The position numbers were made by a program, and so were the translations under genes. Below are positions 62,681-64,000 of a DNA stretch of 64,000 bases, one piece after another. The notes under the pieces were generated by a model that had not been told where the DNA came from, searched no databases, and saw only the letters and a program-made list of their open reading frames with translations. The number at the start of each line of letters is the position of its first letter. Position 1 is the first letter of the stretch. The DNA comes from Edwardsiella tarda ATCC 15947 = NBRC 105688 (lineage in GTDB: Bacteria > Pseudomonadota > Gammaproteobacteria > Enterobacterales > Enterobacteriaceae), in assembly GCF_003113495.2 (NCBI RefSeq), contig NZ_CP084506.1, positions 2,728,001 to 2,792,000 of the forward strand, read 5' to 3'.

Positions 62681-63889
62681 ATGACCTTTGACTTTATGGC
62701 CTTGCGCCGCGACTTCCCTGCCCTGGAAACAGAGGGGGTCTATCTCGACAGCGCGGCCACCGCGCTGAAGCCGCGCGTGCTGCTGGAGGCCCTACAACAC
62801 TATTACGCCGCAGAGGGCGCGACGGTCCACCGCAGCCAACACGCCGCGGCCCGCCGCCTGACCGAGCGCTTCGAACAGGCCCGGCAACAGGTCGCGACGT
62901 TGATCGGCGCCGAGGCGCACGAAATCGTCTGGAGCAAGGGGGCAACCGAATCGATCAACCTGGTGGCACAAAGCTACCTGCGGCCGCGCCTGCGACCCGG
63001 CGACGAGATCCTGGTCAGTGAGGCCGAGCACCATGCCAATCTGATCCCCTGGCTGATGGTCGCCGAGCAGTGCCAGGCCCGCGTCGTCAAGCTGCCGGTG
63101 GATACGCGCGGTCTGCCCGATCTGGCGCAACTGCCTACCTTGCTCAGCCCGCGCACCCGACTGCTGGCGCTGGGACAAATGTCTAACGTCACCGGCGGTT
63201 GCCCGGATCTGGCGTCGGCCATCGCCCAAGCCCACGCTCACGGCTGTGTGGTACTGATCGATGGCGCACAGGGTGTCGTCCATCACCCTCTGGACGTCCA
63301 CGCCGCCGATATCGACTTCTACGCATTTTCGGCCCACAAGCTATATGGCCCCTGCGGGTTAGGCGTGCTATATGGCAAACGCTCCCTACTCAACGACATG
63401 CACGCCTGGCAGGGCGGCGGCAAGATGCTGACCCACGCCGACTTTAGCGGCTTTACCGAGCAAGCCGTCCCGCATCGCTTCGAGGCCGGCACGCCCAACA
63501 TTGCTGGGGTAATCGGCTTCGCCGCTGTCCTCGACTGGTTAGCGGGCTGCGATCGTCAAGCCGCCGAACAGCATTGCCGACAACTGGCGCAGCAGGCCGA
63601 AGCGGCGCTGGGCGCATTGCCTGGTTTCATCAGCTACCGAGCCCCCGGCAGCCCACTATTGGCATTCAATTTCGCCGGTATCCATCACAGCGATCTCGCG
63701 ACCCTGATCGCCGAGCAGGGCGTCGCGCTACGTAGTGGAGCCCACTGTGCCGCGCCGCTGATGCAGGCGTTGGGCGTCAGCGGCACACTACGCGCCTCCT
63801 TCGCCCCCTATAATACCCCGGACGACGTGCAGGCATTGCTACAAGCCGTCACGCAAGCCGTCTCACTACTTAATGAGGATCCGCTATGA
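62681..63889 (+). CDS. csdA: Cysteine desulfurase CsdA
   Basis: PLP enzyme releasing sulfane sulfur from cysteine (and cysteine sulfinate); CsdE is its sulfur acceptor. 402 residues. Schiff-base Lys220 in [11 protein letters not shown], active-site Cys356 in [12 protein letters not shown], and the family GQMSNVTGG and RASFAPYNT segments. No strong Shine-Dalgarno precedes ATG 62681; a second Met follows five codons later. The stop overlaps the csdE start (ATGA). In E. coli ygdI lies between gcvB and csdA; no equivalent is visible in 62481-62680. Confidence 0.96.
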   Translation: MTFDFMALRRDFPALETEGVYLDSAATALKPRVLLEALQHYYAAEGATVHRSQHAAARRLTERFEQARQQVATLIGAEAHEIVWSKGATESINLVAQSYLRPRLRPGDEILVSEAEHHANLIPWLMVAEQCQARVVKLPVDTRGLPDLAQLPTLLSPRTRLLALGQMSNVTGGCPDLASAIAQAHAHGCVVLIDGAQGVVHHPLDVHAADIDFYAFSAHKLYGPCGLGVLYGKRSLLNDMHAWQGGGKMLTHADFSGFTEQAVPHRFEAGTPNIAGVIGFAAVLDWLAGCDRQAAEQHCRQLAQQAEAALGALPGFISYRAPGSPLLAFNFAGIHHSDLATLIAEQGVALRSGAHCAAPLMQALGVSGTLRASFAPYNTPDDVQALLQAVTQAVSLLNEDPL

Positions 63890-64000
63890 AGGCCCCCCAT
63901 CCCTTTGGTCGCCAGATCACCACGCAGATGCTCCAGCAGCGTTTCGCTCCGCTTAGCCAATGGGAGGATCGCTACCGCCAATTGATCATGCTGGCGCGCG
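63886..64000 (+). CDS. csdE: Sulfur acceptor protein CsdE, 5' part only
   Basis: Begins at the ATG overlapping the csdA stop and runs off the window after 38 codons ([16 protein letters not shown], then [19 protein letters not shown]). The second segment matches the SufE/CsdE N-terminal signature. The sulfur-accepting Cys lies outside the window. Receives persulfide from CsdA. Confidence 0.9.
   Translation, partial: MKAPHPFGRQITTQMLQQRFAPLSQWEDRYRQLIMLAR

Overview
The window is chromosomal DNA from a gammaproteobacterium of the order Enterobacterales. Almost every protein aligns by eye with an Escherichia coli K-12 counterpart, but the gene order is not that of E. coli. The combination of moderately high GC, a long glutamine-dependent NAD synthetase beside glrR, and a complete cad cluster between tilS and yaeR suggests Edwardsiella (Hafniaceae) or a close relative. 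The genus is my inference; the order is secure. I see no tRNA, rRNA, insertion sequence, prophage, CRISPR array or toxin-antitoxin pair.

Relative to E. coli K-12 the window joins three syntenic blocks. Block A (1-15840): truncated nadE, the glrK-qseG-glrR two-component operon with a GlmY-type small RNA upstream, purL with a PurR box, mltF, tadA, an inserted pair pspE and yiaY, pgpC, yfhH and yfhL. Block B (15869-53280): nlpE, arfB, yaeQ, yaeP-rof, a monoheme cytochrome c, tilS, the lysine-dependent acid-response cluster cadC-cadB-cadA-dtpC, yaeR, then the large macromolecular-synthesis and envelope cluster accA, dnaE, rnhB, lpxB, lpxA, fabZ, lpxD, skp, bamA, rseP, cdsA, uppS, dxr, frr, pyrH, tsf, rpsB (all on the minus strand), followed by the divergent map, glnD, dapD, yaeH. 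Block C (53352-64000): yqcA, truC, yqcC, the CsrB regulatory RNA, syd, queF, ppnN, xni, rlmM, ygdD, gcvA, the GcvB small RNA, csdA and the start of csdE.

The genes cooperate in a few systems. GlrK/QseG/GlrR is expected to drive glmY, which protects GlmZ and so raises GlmS. CadC senses acid and lysine and activates cadBA; CadA decarboxylates lysine, CadB exchanges cadaverine for lysine, and DtpC can import lysine-containing dipeptides. The accA-to-dxr run supplies fatty acids (accA, fabZ), lipid A (lpxABD), phospholipid and undecaprenyl precursors (cdsA, uppS, dxr) and outer-membrane protein biogenesis (skp, bamA, rseP). Three regulatory RNAs are recognisable (GlmY-type, CsrB, GcvB), plus the rpsB leader.

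I did not find an undescribed multi-gene system. The most interesting points are at the regulatory and locus level: the cad cluster occupying the position where E. coli carries ldcC, a CsrB upstream activating site that coincides with one arm of the syd terminator, a GlmY-locus RNA with GlmZ-like sequence, a shortened R1 region in GcvB, an inverted repeat abutting the yiaY ribosome binding site, and a BamA loop 6 lacking the cysteine pair of E. coli.
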